64,000 nucleotides of DNA from Panagrolaimus kolymaensis (Eukaryota > Nematoda > Chromadorea > Rhabditida > Panagrolaimidae), in contig JAJQJQ010000007.1 in assembly GCA_028622995.1 (NCBI GenBank), forward strand, positions 4,960,001 through 5,024,000, in the 5' to 3' direction. The stretch's first letter is position 1, and each line of letters opens with the position of its first letter. The translations under genes were made by a program, and so were the position numbers. The notes beneath the pieces were generated by a model that saw nothing but the letters and a program-made list of their open reading frames with translations, did not search any database and was not told where the DNA came from. Of the stretch, positions 11,930-25,065 are shown one piece after another.

Positions 11930-13881
11930 TCTTAATTTTCAGAAAAATCACGTTGATATGACTAATTTATGTTTCAATGATCAATTCTTGCAAATAACGA
12001 TTCTTTGATCAGCCGATCTTGCCTCTCTCTACTTTTATATAGCAAGGCGGAGCTTAAAAAAGGTATGAATCCCGCCTATTTTCCGGTACGATAGTTTATT
12101 CCTAAATATGGGCACTCCTTTTACCGCGTGCAAACGTGCATGAATCTTTTTTGATAAATTGCGTAAATTACTGCAGCCGAAATGAGGCATTTGATGTTTC
12201 GATGAAATGAAGATACATACATACACAAAAAGGCGCAAATAAAATTAGGACATTAATGATGAAATCGTTTAAAAATAGCTATCATGAAACATTAAATATT
12301 CAAAGATCAACAACAAATACAGTAATAATTTTAAAAAATATTTAATATTGTTACATTTTACGCTTGTGTGAAATCAATTCCAACATTGGAAGGGAAAAAA
12401 AGTTGAAAGACTTCAAATATTTTTAAATAATTTAATTTTATCAAACAAGCCAATCCCAATAAAGCAAAGCAATAGACAATTTTATCAATTGTGAAAGTGA
12501 TTTTTAAAAGATACGCCTAAATTAGTTTGCATCCATCAGATCGTGGTCTCTTATTTAGGGCATTTAGAGGCCAAATTGCTCCACCCACTTAAATTCTTGC
12601 ATTTAAATTCATTTTTGTTGCCATAGACAGTCTATTTTTTTTAATGGTAAGAGTTTGCAAAAAATCATAGATTGCTTTTCGTCTACTATTAATTTCAAGT
12701 GTTCAAATGATCAAACTTTCATCGAAAGTTTTTTAGGCCATCTCTTCTTGGAATCAGAAATGAAGCAAAATTTTTTTTAAAATCTTTATTTATTGTTGTT
12801 ATTGTTAAACTAAAATTTTATCATTGGCAAATAAAGAAAGAATTAAGAAAGAAAGTAATAATTTAAGCTAGGGGATAAATAATTTATTTGCAATACTTTT
12901 CCTTTTCATTTTTGCATCAAATCTTCTGTCTTTTTAAATTTTACTTTTACGCTATCAACTTTTTCGCATATTTTGTCTCATTTTTTTATTTATGTTAATT
13001 AGTAACTTTAATTTAACAAGTATGATTATGTGTGTAATGGCCGTAGTAAAATAAACTTTAAAAACAATTTGTTGTACTACCATGTTTGTGTTAAAAAGCC
13101 CTGTTTTTATAATCCTTCTTGTAAAAAACTAAATTTTATTTTTATTATTTATTTGAATTTTTGATCTTATTCTAAATATAGTCATCAACAAGTTCGAATG
13201 ATCAGTAAAACAAAAAGAAAACATTTATTGAAGATTATTTTTTATGTATCCAAAAAACCATTGAATGATGGTTTATTTCAACGTGCAATGACTTTCTCTT
13301 ATTATTCTTTGAATTGATTGATGGCTTGTGTCTTTAAAAGGTTTTTTTCTTCAGAGATTCATTTTTTCTTTTTTTGCAGACGTTCTTTTATTTACAAAAA
13401 TCACGTTGTCAAAGAAAAAAAAGTTGGTTGTTTGATGATTTCTTTATTAAAGACATCGCCTCTATCATCAAACAAGACTGTAAAAATTTTGATTTTTGAA
13501 GTGGAGGCAATTTCTTGTGATGGCCAAAAGAAATGAACACAAAGATTTTTTTTTCTAGAGATCAAATGATCACAAACCATATTTCATAGTTTTCAGCCCT
13601 AAAAAAGAGAGGGATATCCTTTCCATGTGATGGAATCTCTTAAACATCAACTAATCAACTTTTGGCTTTCCTTCATCTCCCGCGTAGTCATAAATCTTTT
13701 AATCAATCTTTCAAAAGCAAATACACACAAACCACGCGATTGGGGTTTCCTTTACCAACAAATTCATTTCAACGAAAAAGGACAAATTTATTATATATTT
13801 TTTTCAATGCATCAAAGTAAATTTATTCATTCCAAAAAATTGCATAAAAAAGACCCGAGTAAAAACATTACAAAAAAAAAG
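11930..13881. other. Intergenic, about 1.95 kb, no gene seen
   Basis: No frame with coding composition or flanking splice sites on either strand. The sequence is AT-rich, with the longest open frames (13318-13536 and 13627-13995) looking like chance or antisense to the next gene. Confidence 0.45.
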
Positions 13882-14986
13882 TTAAATGATATCTTCCAAA
13901 GTAACTTCAAAAAGATTCGCTGTTCCACGTCGAAGGTATTCAGCAAGATGAACAACGAACTTTTGTTTGATCAAATTGAACAGCATTACGGATGATGGAT
14001 GCTCATAATCCCAGAAATCACAATAAAGAGTAAAAATACGACCTAAAATATTTAAGACCGTTATAAAAAACCAAATATCAAAAACTTACAGTATACTTGA
14101 TTAAAGTTATCCATAGTTGGAGGAGTTTTTAGAGCATTAAAAAAATGGTTTTTGAGTAAATCTTCATGTAACAGATCTTTGATCATAGAGGTCACAGTAA
14201 TTCCACATACCGCGAAAGGAAATCCAATTCGGGGATCATGAGAAATTTTTAAGCAACGTTGAGCATTGGCACCATCGTATTGAGCAAAAAAGCAAAGTTG
14301 TTCAAGTCCTAAAATTCCCATTCCACGGAAGTCAGTTGCTGGATCATCACCCTAAAAAATTTCATTTCATCAAAAGAATTTATATACTCAGCTTACTTGA
14401 AAGCCAATGTCTTGCCATTGATCACATTTTCGATTTTTTAATTCTTCATCTGGTTTCAAAAGATGCCATAATTTCAATAACATTTTTTCGTGATTCTCAT
14501 CTTTGGAATCATACGGTATAGTTCGTTGAGTTTCCACCTAAAATTTAACATTAAAATGTCACACCAAACGGCAAAAGTGATAAGCTTACTTCATCACATA
14601 GCTTGTTGTATCCTCGAATTTGTCGCATTGAACGTGCCAAAGTTTTCTTAAAATCATGTTTTTGATCTTTATCATCGATTCCTGGTAGCAAGCCATGAGC
14701 AACATCTGTTTCTTCACCTGATGACCATGCAAGTTCTCGAAGTTTTTCGTCATTATGCTTTCGTAGGGCTTGTTCAATTTGAACAACTTTTGATGATGGA
14801 GTTCCACGTGTTTGATACATCTAAAATTTCTAATATAATCTTGGAAAGGACAAGAATAATACTTACAATTCTTTCAATTCTGGTTGTACGTGTAAGAAAA
14901 TTAGTTAGAAGCAGAAAACCATCAAAAATGAAGTTTTGAATTGAAAAAGCGAGCTTAGACATAAGTTCAATTAATCCGGACATCAT
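13882..14986 (-). CDS. ELMO domain-containing protein (ELMOD1/2-like Arf/Arl GTPase-activating protein)
   Basis: Five exons (14986-14867, 14820-14590, 14537-14397, 14351-14090, 14042-13882) give 304 codons, close to human ELMOD2. The diagnostic ELMO segment runs DIGFQGDDPATDFRGMGILG. In ELMODs this carries the GAP-active arginine (FRG), present here. Upstream QIRGYNKLCDEV corresponds to the ELMOD ITGYKQL region, and FWDYEHPSSVMLFNLIKQKF to the C-terminal FEEEPESIMYFNLYREKF of the human protein. An N-terminal hydrophobic stretch (SKLAFSIQNFIFDGFLLL) also occurs in ELMOD1/2. ELMODs stimulate GTP hydrolysis on Arl2 and Arf proteins. The gene starts 218 bp downstream of the OTUD6 stop on the same strand, with TTTTTTTTAG upstream of its ATG, so it could be the second gene of an operon. 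Confidence 0.92.
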
Positions 14987-15204
14987 ACAATAAGTCCTGG
15001 AGCAAGGTTACATACAAAGCCCTAAAAAAAACAATGCAAATTTATTTAACCAAAAAAACAGCAAATCCACAAAAAAGGTACTGCGGCGAGAAAAAACGCC
15101 ATATCAAGCATAGAGAATGAAAAGTGTTTAATAAACTTTATTAAAATTTAACAATAAATAATTTTGGTGATCACACTATCAACGACGTTTACATAATACA
15201 TTAT

Positions 15205-16245
15205 TTAATTGATACCAGCTTTGACAGTAGAATTGTAATGTTCACCTAAAGCATAAGCATGACGATGGTACGTGATAACGATAGGATCCTTCGATTTGAT
15301 ATCTTCACCAAAAACAGTAACTTGACCATTGGGTTGAATAATTTCAATTCTTTTATTGGATGAAGAACTAATTGCACGGATTTCAGCATCACCACCCCAT
15401 ACTCCACCATTTGCACTTGAAGCTTCCACGCTCTTTAGATACTTTTCGAAGCCATCATTTGTAAGTGATTCGCCCTCAGAATCTGTGAGAAATGGAAGGA
15501 AGTCATCATGATGCGATTTCATATAGTCAGCAGCCATTGAACGAATATTAGCACCATCGAACTAAAAATATGAAGTTATATAGTATCACAAAAATAATGG
15601 AATAAAGCTTACAATTTTTGTACTCTTTTCAGACATTTGATGAGCAATAGCATTGTAAAGGCAATCACCATCTGGGGTGATATCATAGACCTTTAAATTT
15701 TTCTTTCCTAATGCTTCCATAATTGATTCAGTTTCCATTTTAGCTCGAGAAGTAGCAGCAGCTGCTTCATCTTCAGCGGCGGCTTCTTCTTTTCTTTTAG
15801 TTTCAGCGACTTTCTTTTCCTAAAACTCAACATTTTTTATAAGCATGTTTGTACATATGTAAATAGCTTACCAATCGCTTTTGCTTTTTAGAAACTTTAT
15901 GACATTTGGAATCATTTTCTGCACTTGGTTCTCCATGTTCAATTTGATCATCACTCGAGTTACCAATATTCAAATTTACGACTTTTGCTTCCAATTCTTC
16001 AAGTTCTTTAGCATGCTTTTCTTTGAGCTCTTTTTCCAATTGTTCAATTTGCGATGTTACTTCTTTCTTCTTTTTCTTATCGGTGTTTGGAATATTTCGT
16101 TTAAGAGCAGTAACTTTAGCTAAAATATGTAATTTTCAAAGAATGTTTGAAATGAAATGTAAAAAAACTAACCTTGAAGATCTTTCTTTTCTTTACTATG
16201 AGTAGCTTTTAAAACAGCTAAAGGCGAATCATCAGTATCCGACAT
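15205..16245 (-). CDS. OTUD6B: OTUD6-type deubiquitinase
   Basis: The ATG is at 16245 (MSDTDDSPLAVLKATHSKEK). A coiled-coil, Lys/Glu-rich N-terminal half (KKKKKEVTSQIEQLEKELKE) is followed by a C-terminal OTU cysteine protease domain. Catalytic features are visible: DITPDGDCLYNAIAHQM contains the D-G-D-C-L nucleophile motif, and VITYHRHAYALGEHYNS contains the catalytic His near the C-terminus. The end at AGIN and the overall architecture (coiled coil then OTU) match OTUD6A/B, which cleave ubiquitin chains and affect protein synthesis and proteasome pathways. About four introns of 50-60 bp interrupt it. A possible operon partner is the ELMOD gene immediately downstream. Confidence 0.92.
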
Positions 16246-16841
16246 TGTTGAAAAAATAATTCAGGAAAAAAGTAAGGCGACAAATAATAAATCAAGAAAA
16301 ACTAAAGCAGTCTTTCTTTAAAAATTTTCGAAACACAAAAAGCTTTGAAGTTTTTTTTTTGAAAGAGAAAACTTTGCGTTTGGAAAAGTGTCCTCAATTT
16401 TTATGGGTAACACATTTTTTTATGTACCAATAAATGCTAGCTCTTCCATTCGAATGATGAATTTCGCACGGTTTTGAAACATCAACAACAACCTCTGTTA
16501 AGCATAAAAAGAAGTAAACTTTTAATAGCATAAATTATTTTAGCTTGTAATGCTTCCGTAAACTCATGTGTTAAAAGAACTCAATGTTATTATAACACGT
16601 TCGCTTTATAAAAGTTGTAAATGCTTCACCTTTATTGTTTGTTAACTTGTTTTTACATTTGAAGACAAAGACCAAGGTTTTTCCACGTTCTCCTTCTTTT
16701 AGTCATAAACATCTATTTATTTTCCTTTTTACCAAGTAATATAAATTTATAGCCTAAAACAATGAATAAACAAACGGCAAGGTGCAATAATAAATTAATT
16801 TTTACAAATAACAATTAACATTTTTTGTTTTTTTGGAAATC
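16246..16841. other. Intergenic, no gene seen
   Basis: About 600 bp between the OTUD6 start and the 3' end of the next minus-strand gene. AT-rich, with no open frame worth reporting. Confidence 0.4.
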
Positions 16842-17929
16842 TTAAAATTCAATGCGAGATTGATACACAACACACATAAGCTCTTCGGTAGGGGAACGAT
16901 TATTTACCAATCGAATGATAAGTTGATATGGAAGATGTTTATTATGAACCATTTTAAAGATTCCTGCGAATGCAATTTTTGGATTGATTGAAACTTCAAT
17001 CACTTGTCGGCCAGGGTAAACACTAAAAAATTTATTTATTTATGTCACAAAAGTTGATAAAATTCTTACGGGCAACTGAGATTATCTTCACATACATCAT
17101 AATTATCACTAAAATAAAATCATTTGGATTTACAACAAATGTAAGCTTTAATGAACTAAATATGATACTTACATAATGCCAAAAGTTGGAAGGAAAAGCC
17201 ATCCGCATCCAAGCCAACCTGTTTTTCTTCGGTAAAGATAAACTTCTGCTCGAAGATTATCATATCTAAAATGCTCAGGTATTCATCTTGAAAGGTAAAA
17301 TAAATAAAAACCTTCGAGTTGCAAAGCTTGTAATATCAAAAAAGAATCGAACGGTTTGACTGAAATCCAATGGAAATTGATAATCGCCGGTAGCATTAGC
17401 AACAGCGGAATCGTGAACGACCAAAATTGGTGGGCGAACTAAAAATTTAATTTTCAATCAAATGATTTTTATAAAATAATTACTAACCAGGAGAATTACA
17501 TGAAAAGAAATGTGGGCGAATTAATGTTTGATTAGGAAAATTACTGCAATGATATTCTTCGCTTTCATCATCTTGAAATACGGTTTCAGGATTAAATTCA
17601 TCTGTGGCTCGCTGGCCTTCAATACTTTTTTCAACTTCATTTTTTTCACCTTCGCTTTCTTTGTTAATAGCTTGAGGCGCCACAGCAGTGGCCGAAGTTG
17701 CAACACCAGCAGCTTCGACTTCAGCTTCGTCAGCTGTTGGAGGTTCATTATCAAAATCTTTATCATCTGTTGGAAGATCAGAATATTCCAAAAAATTTGA
17801 ATTCACATCATTTTGTGATACTCCATTATTGGAAGTTAAACTTAAATCATTACCAGGCCATGCCGAAAATTGAATAGAAAAAATTGAAATAAAATATAAA
17901 TTTGATAATATTAAAAATTTAATAAACAT
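16842..17929 (-). CDS. Secreted protein with acidic N-terminal region, possibly with a C-terminal ML-like lipid-binding domain
   Basis: The first exon (from 17929) encodes a signal peptide (MFIKFLILSNLYFISIFS) then ~100 acidic, low-complexity residues rich in D/E/A/T. The remaining short exons encode a beta-rich domain with paired cysteines: YHCSNFPNQTLIRPHFFSCNSPG, RRKTGWLGCGWLFLPTFGI, NYDVCEDNLSCPVYPGRQ, then PYQLIIRLVNNRSPTEE and LMCVVYQSRIEF*. The C-x-CP-YPG pattern followed by a Y-x-L-x-I-x-L strand and a final Cys resembles MD-2-related lipid-recognition (ML) domains. I give that as a guess only. It is head-to-head with the hnRNP U-like gene 1.3 kb away. Confidence 0.7.
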
Positions 17930-19227
17930 TTTTATTTCCTTTTTTGGAGAAATAATTTTATTTTCAGAAGAAACTATCTCACCTCCAAATTTTGTGATTG
18001 TTTCTTTTTCGAATGACGGATAACCGGCTTAATCCCCGTTCTTTTTATATTAGCTGTCAAAGTTTTAAACACAACAAAAAAATGGTATGAAACAAAACAA
18101 ATTATTTTGCGATTCTTTTTTTTTCTTCCAATTTTTTAAGTGCATTTTTTAATGAAAAAATAAATCTTGATTTATAACAAAACAAAAAAAAAAATGGCCA
18201 AGATGAACTTTTTTTTCGGATAATTAAAAAGCTTGAAATGATTGATCATTTTTGATTTCATAAAAGCCTAAAATGGAAAAGCTTTTCACGGGCCACTTGA
18301 AAAACAATACACCCTGTTGAAAACGAAGAAGCACTTAAACTTCATTTCTTTGATAATTTTATTGTTTCAAGGATTATAAACTCCATGATTCTAAAATTGT
18401 TAGAAGCTTGGAATTTTGAAAGAAAAAATTCATGGAACAATTTTTTGAAGAGCATACTGTATAAAAAATAGTAGTTTACTTGTACCTTTATTAATAATCA
18501 ATGGAATTTTTAAAGATCGGTGTAAATAATTAACAATTTTCCTTTCTAAAAAAAGTAAATATGTCGGCTCATTAGCAAAGATTCTATATCCTTTGGGTAT
18601 CATTTGTTTTTATGGGTTCATTACGGTGACTCTATTTTAATAGCTTTCATCAAAGACAGAATAAAAAATATTTATCTTTTATTGACAAACAATTCCTCAT
18701 AAACAAATTAAAGAATACCTCTGCGAATTGGGTCAAGTGAATAAAAGGGTGGAAATTTTCATTAAATTTTTAGATAAATAAAAGACAGAAAGTGAATGGT
18801 ATATATCGAATCTGATAGATATATCCTATCGAAAAAATTGTTGATACCTGTTGATAACAAAGGCTTCTGATTTGGATCACATATCGGTGATATCGCGCTT
18901 TTGATTTCCATTAGCTACTTTTTGCCTTCTCCCTGGATTTGTAATTATTACTTTTTTTTCTAACATAACAAAACCAAACTGATGATGTCCATATTTTTTA
19001 GATATAAAAAAAAATAGCCATAAATGTTCTCATCGCGAAATATAAGTTTCCTCGCACATGAATGAATGAATGCTAGCAGGACTTTTATAACTTTTTGCTA
19101 ATATAAAAAATTTCTCAATTTGATTTCTTTAAAATTGAGATAATTTTTAACTTAAATTCGTGTATTCTATCCAATTCTTTAGTAAGAATATATGATAATA
19201 AAGTGATTTTAGAGTGAAGCAATTATT
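17930..19227. promoter_or_regulatory. Shared upstream region of two divergent genes
   Basis: 1.3 kb separates the start codons of the secreted protein (minus) and the hnRNP U-like gene (plus). It therefore presumably holds both promoters. No coding frame or defined site is recognisable. Confidence 0.35.
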
Positions 19228-22200
19228 ATGTCGACCAGAAATCGACGCTCTCGTGGAGGAAACGATGGAGGTTTCAATCCAGCCATGATACAACTTTACC
19301 CAATTGCGAAGCTTAAAGAAGAATTAACTGCCCGTGGTCTCGATTCAAAGGGAAATAAACAAACTCTTGCTGACCGATTACAAGCTGCTGTGGAAAGTGG
19401 AGCATCATTTGTTTGCTTTGATAATTCGCCAGTTAAAAAAGTGAATTCCAATGTTACAACCCCAAAAACTTTATCCACATCAATTGTTGATGACCTTGAA
19501 AATGAAAAAGCCGAAGTTCCATTATCAACAGAAGAAAAGGTAAAGTTTCCTTCAGAATGACTTCATATATTATATTAATTTATTTAGAAAGACTCGATAA
19601 AACCAACTCCAAAATCCAAAAAAACCCCAACAACGTCATCATCTGCAAAAAAGTCGAATAAATCAAAGGAAACTGAAACTCCTAAAACTATTCCTGAATT
19701 ACCAATAGCAGAAAAGGTATCAAATTTTTGTTTATACCTTTAAATAATGCAACAATATATTTTACAGCCTCAACAAACCAAAACAAAACCACAATCACGT
19801 CGTTCTAATAGAGGACAAAAGCGAGCGGTAACCCCAGAAGCTTCAGAAGAAGAATTGGAAGGCGAGGATGAAGACGAAGTTAAGATAGAAAAAGAAGAAG
19901 CATTATTATCAGATGAGTATGCTTCAGCTGCAACAGCGGCAATTTCAAAAGCTTCAATTTCTGAAGAAGTTGCATCTTCTGAAAAAGAAGCCTCAACTCC
20001 ACAACCACTATCACAAAAAGAAAAGGTAAAAATATTTTAACGATTAAAAAGCTTTTCATTTGTTAAAAATTTAGGAAAAATCTGATAAGTCTAAACGTGA
20101 AAAGCCATCATCGGAAAGAGATGCCACTCGTTCAGCAAAAGATACTAAAGGAAAAGCAACTACAGAGTTATCGGATGAAAAATCCATTGCAAAAAAGAAA
20201 GATTCAATAACTTCAAGCGCTTCATCGGGGTCCGTTTCAGAAAAAATAGAAATTTCTAAAAAGCAAACCTTATCTTCTTCTCCTTCAATAGAAAGTCCTC
20301 CAATTTTGTTAAGTTCCATATCGGAAAAGGTAAAAGTTACCGAAAAGGAAGATTCATTAACAAATGAAACAATAGCGCCAAAAATTTCATCAACTTCTAT
20401 TACGAATGATGTTACTACTCAAAAAGAAAGCTTAGTTGCATCTACAAAAGAAACGATAACTTCTAAAGTTTTGTTATCAAAAGAAAAAACTGAAAAAGAA
20501 AAAGTAAAATATATTCATGTTAAATAATATTTTAATTTTTTAAACTTTAGGAAAAATCTATTAAGACAAAGCTAAACAAGACATCATCAAGTTCATCCAA
20601 TGAAGCTCAATCAGCAACAACAAAGAGAGATGAATCAAAAATTTCTAAAATTGTTCCCAAATTATCTGAAAAAAATAAAGTACGAAATTTTAATCCACAT
20701 TATTTAATTTTTAAATTCATATTTTCAGCTAATACGACCCGAAAAAAGAAAATTAGTGACTTTGCCTCCACCAAAGATAGATACAGTAAGCAATAATATT
20801 TTCTTTGTAAAGAAATGATTTGCAAGTTTTTTTAGGCTACTGTTACCACAACCAAATCCAATCAACGTCCATCACCGATTGTTCGTAAGCCAGCGCTAGT
20901 TGCAAAGAAGCCATCATCCACAAGTGTTGATCTTCTTGATTCGATCATAGGAAATCAAACAGTTTTATTACATGATAAATTTAAAAGTGAACAAGAAAAA
21001 TCTGAAGAACGTCAAAATTTGGAATTAGAAAAGCGACGAAAAAGCACCCTTGCTTTTTATAGTTTACCACCTATGGAAAAACGGCTTCGAACAAGTTCCT
21101 TTGCAGGTAAATAATTCTTACTTGCTTATTTTAAAGTAACTATATAAAGAATTACTTTTAGATTCTAATTCTCCTTTACTTTCTCCAGCAGTTGTAAATG
21201 CAGCACAAAAGGATTCACAACTATTTACTCCATCAACATCAACTACAACGCCAGCTTCTGGTGATTCTTTGTCACATCAACCTTATAAACAACAAGGATC
21301 AGATAAATATCAATTGAGTGTGGAAGAAAAATTGCGAAGAATTTTCCCACAAAAGGCTCCATTATTGTCTTCACTATCCCCAACTTCTCCTCGAAATGAC
21401 AAAATTGATAACAAAAATGAAGGAATGCCTCTTCCTACACTACCATCGGATCCACCGTCTGCGAATGTAAGAACAATTCCTGAAGCAATACCGTCACATC
21501 CTCTATTGAAAATGCATACAAATGTTATTGATACATTACCTCCACCACCTCCACCTCCAGGTCCACCACCTCAAAATGTCAAAATAATACCCGAACCAAT
21601 GCCGCCTTTAGCAAAGAAAGCTAAAACAAATGTAATTGATATATTACCGCCACCACCACCGCCATCAGGACCTCCTCCACCAACGGCAAAGAAAATTAAA
21701 ATAAATATGGTTGATAAATTACCACCACCTCCACCGCCATCATGTCCTCCACCACCAACAGCTAAAAGACTTCCAAATTTTTTAAAAGCTACTGCTGCAG
21801 AAACAATGGCTCTTCCAACTGTTTCAGCATCACCATTACTTAATGTTTCAGCTTCACCAATCGTTAGAGATACTTTTGAAATGCCTATAAACGAAGCATC
21901 ATTAACAACAGAAAAAATATCTGTATCAAAAGCTGCATTAACCCCATCCATTCCTATTGAAGATAATTTAGGAGAAGAACCCATGGAAATATCAACAGAT
22001 GATGAAGAAGAAGAAAACGTTGAAGTTAATTCAGATGCAGTTGAAACTCCTTTACCTTCAACAGATCAGGGATCAATAGAAAAGGATAATAAAAGCGATG
22101 AAATTGAGAAGGAAACAGAAGGAGAAAATATTTATTCCGATAGCATTTATCGGCTTGATACTGACGTATCCGCTGATGGCGGTTATGATCCGGTATGTTT

Positions 22201-24730
22201 TTAATCAAAGCATTTTAAAACCCCCACCCGACTTAACAACTTTTTAAAAAATAAAAACATACTAAAACATTCCACGTGAAAAAAGGTGATATATAAATAA
22301 AAAAAGCACTCAATTAATATTTCCTCCCATTAATTATTACGAAATTCATAAACTAAATTTTTTAGCTTGAAGCATCAATGGTTGTTCGAACTCGAAATAC
22401 TCTTTTAGCAGAAGAAGGTGTAACAACAGATGAAAGTGACTCGGAGGATACTTCTTCCATAGATAGCAGTGATGATGACGATGAAATCGAGTCAAACAGC
22501 CAGAAAAGAGAAAACCCAAAAAATGCATCCGATTCTCCTACAGTTGATAGTGAAACAGATGGAAAACCACAAACAAATAAAATTTCAAATTGTGATGGTC
22601 CATCTTCATTGCTCCAAAAAGCTAACGCTATTTTACAAGATATAAATAATTGTAAGAGATTTCAATACTAACTAAAAAAATGACGATATGTTTTTATTTT
22701 AGCAGCAGTTAAAATTCATCAAGAAGAATTTGTTGGTGATTATGAAGTTATCGAAGAAGAAAAGCCTCCAACTGAATTTCATGGTGAACCCGTTCCTGAT
22801 GAAGACGATGACGATGATTTATTTGAAATGGCAGCAGGTTTACCTAAAAAGAAAAAAGAAGCTAAACTCATTGAAGAAGAACCGCCAGTAGCTGAACATT
22901 TTATTGAATTGGATTATTGTAAGAATCCTAATTTAATGGTTAGTGTCTATCATTGTTCAAAATTTTTAGATAACGCGGATTTCAATATCAAAGCCCATGC
23001 ACAAAATAAATGGCATATTGATCCTGATAATGGTGATGGGTTTGCTCTCATGTGGGGTGGAGTTCGTTCAAATTATGGTATTATGGTTCCAGAAACATCA
23101 CAAAATTTACCAAAAGTTGCATTTCAAGTTCAAATCACTGAATTCCTTTCCATCAAACATGTTCCATTTGAAGAAATAGATCCTTATGATGTTCGTGTGG
23201 GTTGGTCTGTAGCATCTGCATCGACAAACATGCTTGGAGAAGGTGGTCCAAAATCATATGGTTTTTGTTCAATGGAAAGAAAAGCAAATGATGGAGTCTT
23301 TCGAAAATATGGTGAACCCTTTTATAAAGATGACGTCATTACAACAATTTTGGATCTCGAAAAACAAGAAATATGTTATTTCAAAAACAACGAATATCTT
23401 GGTGCTGCATTCTCCAAAGATTTATTTTCTCCTGGTGATCTTGTATTTCCTCATGTTTCTGTGAAAAATTGTAAAGTTATGGTTAATTTTGGTTTGGAAC
23501 TTCCTGAATCTCAAAATCCAGAAAAATGGAAGTAAGTTGCTTTATTTACTTTTTCTTTTTTTATTTCTTTTTTTAGATTCCCGAAACTTGAAATGGAATC
23601 TGAAAATACTGTATTTGTTGGTAAACTTGATAAAGCTTTTCTCAGAGCAAGCTCTCGTCCACCAAATGATAAATCTGATTGCACAGTGATTATGATGCTT
23701 GGACTTCCTGGTGTTGGTAAAACTACATGGGTAAAACAATATTTGCGTGATCACCCCCAAGAGAAATGGATTCATTTACATGTTGATGCAATTCTTGCTG
23801 CAATGAAAGTTAATGGAATAGCAAGAAAACGGATACCAAATAATGGAAGATGGGATATGATTTTGGGATTAGCTGCTAAAGCACTCAATAGAACTTTCCA
23901 ATTGGCTTGTAGAAGAAAACACAATTACATCATTGATCAAACAAATTGTAATAGAGATGCAAGAAAAAGAAAATTACAACTTTTTGAAGGATTTCATCGA
24001 AAATGTGTCGTCATTTGTCCAAGTGAACATGTTGCTGATGAAAGAAGATTACGTCGTTCTGATCCCGCTGGTGAAATGCCGATTGAAGCTATGCTCGAAC
24101 TAAAAGGTATGATTTTTATGGACCACATGACGTTTTCATAATTGATTTTTTTTAGCAACCATGGCATTGCCAAATCCCGAGCTTGAACCCCTTGAAGATG
24201 TCACTTATATTGAACCGACTTTAGAAAGAATTTCGGAAGCTATCGAGCTTGTTGAACATTATAATCAAGAAGGTCAGCCATGGATAAGAAAGAACAAGAA
24301 ATTCCGCCCAAATCATTCCACAATTAGCGATCATCGAGGCCACCAAAATAATTGGATTGGCAACGATAATCGAAAGCAAAATTTCGGTGGAATGAATAAT
24401 TCAGTCGGTGGTGGAGGCAGAATCCAAAATATTAATACTCCAACTGCTCAAGATCTTCCTAATGCAGAAAATTTCTTACAAATTTCTCTTGGTCCATCAA
24501 TTGGAAATATTTCTGGCACTCCATCTCCAGTCACTCCGCCTATAGCCAGGCTGAATGAAGGTTATGCTGGTTTTGGTCAAAATCCTCCAATATCATTCAA
24601 CCCTAACATTCCTCCGCCAAATGTGAATCAGCTTTGGAACCAACATAGTCCAAGTTTACCTGTTCAAGTTGACTATAGTATGCCACCTCCAACATTTATA
24701 CCTCCAAATCCTCCATCATCATCTGGTTGA
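19228..24730 (+). CDS. HNRNPU: hnRNP U-like protein (SAP, Pro-rich, SPRY and P-loop kinase-like domains)
   Basis: Twelve exons: 19228-19539, 19588-19716, 19768-20025, 20075-20503, 20551-20679, 20729-20785, 20836-21106, 21162-22192, 22366-22651, 22703-23531, 23577-24106, 24156-24730. The order is: SAP DNA-binding motif (LYPIAKLKEELTARGLDSKG); a long Lys/Glu/Ser-rich region; three tandem polyproline units (LPPPPPPPGPPP, LPPPPPPSGPPP, LPPPPPPSCPPP); an acidic stretch; a SPRY domain (VRVGWSVASAS...GPKSYGFCS); then a P-loop domain (LGLPGVGKTTWV) with NYIIDQTNCNRDARKRKLQLF, which matches hnRNP U/UL FILDQTN...RRKMCLF. The tail is Asn/Gly/Pro-rich but lacks a strong RGG box. Family members are nuclear RNA- and scaffold-attachment-binding proteins acting in chromatin organisation and RNA processing. 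The 500-residue low-complexity insertion after SAP is unusually long. Confidence 0.93.
21520..21775 (+). repeat. Three tandem polyproline-encoding repeats within the hnRNP U-like gene
   Basis: Each unit encodes N-V/M-(I/V)-D-x-LPPPPPP followed by xGPPP or SCPPP and a Lys-rich linker (AKKAKT, AKKIKI, AKRLPN). Unit spacing is about 36 and 25 codons. The similarity extends into the linkers, so this is tandem duplication rather than simple CCA slippage. Confidence 0.75.
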
Positions 24731-25065
24731 ACAACTTTTTTAAATTTCTTTGTTTTTGAATGTTTTCGTTTGATTTTTAATTTACTGCGATTAAAATTTT
24801 GGTCTCATCATGTTTTTACAATTGTTATTATGTCTGTTAATAAATAATTTAAAATAAAAATTTCACATCCTTTAAATTGTGTTTACAAAATTTTGTGTAT
24901 TTTAATTTTGTCATCAAATTCATTAAAAATGGAAATGACCTCGAGTTGGAATTGTATGTATTCATTTAAAAAAATTTTCTTCTCATTTTCAAATACATTT
25001 ATTTTTATTGCATTTTATTTATTCAAGAACAAAACATTTGATAAAGTTGTTACATATAAAAGCAA
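24731..25065. terminator. Tail-to-tail 3' end region with poly(A) signals
   Basis: Convergent 3' ends of the hnRNP U-like gene (plus) and the kinase gene (minus). AATAAATAATTTAAAATAAA around 24840-24858 gives plus-strand poly(A) signals, about 120 bp after the stop codon. Confidence 0.5.

Noticed and set aside
21571..21984. 137-codon minus-strand Gly-rich frame
   Set aside because: Antisense shadow of the polyproline exon of the hnRNP U-like gene.
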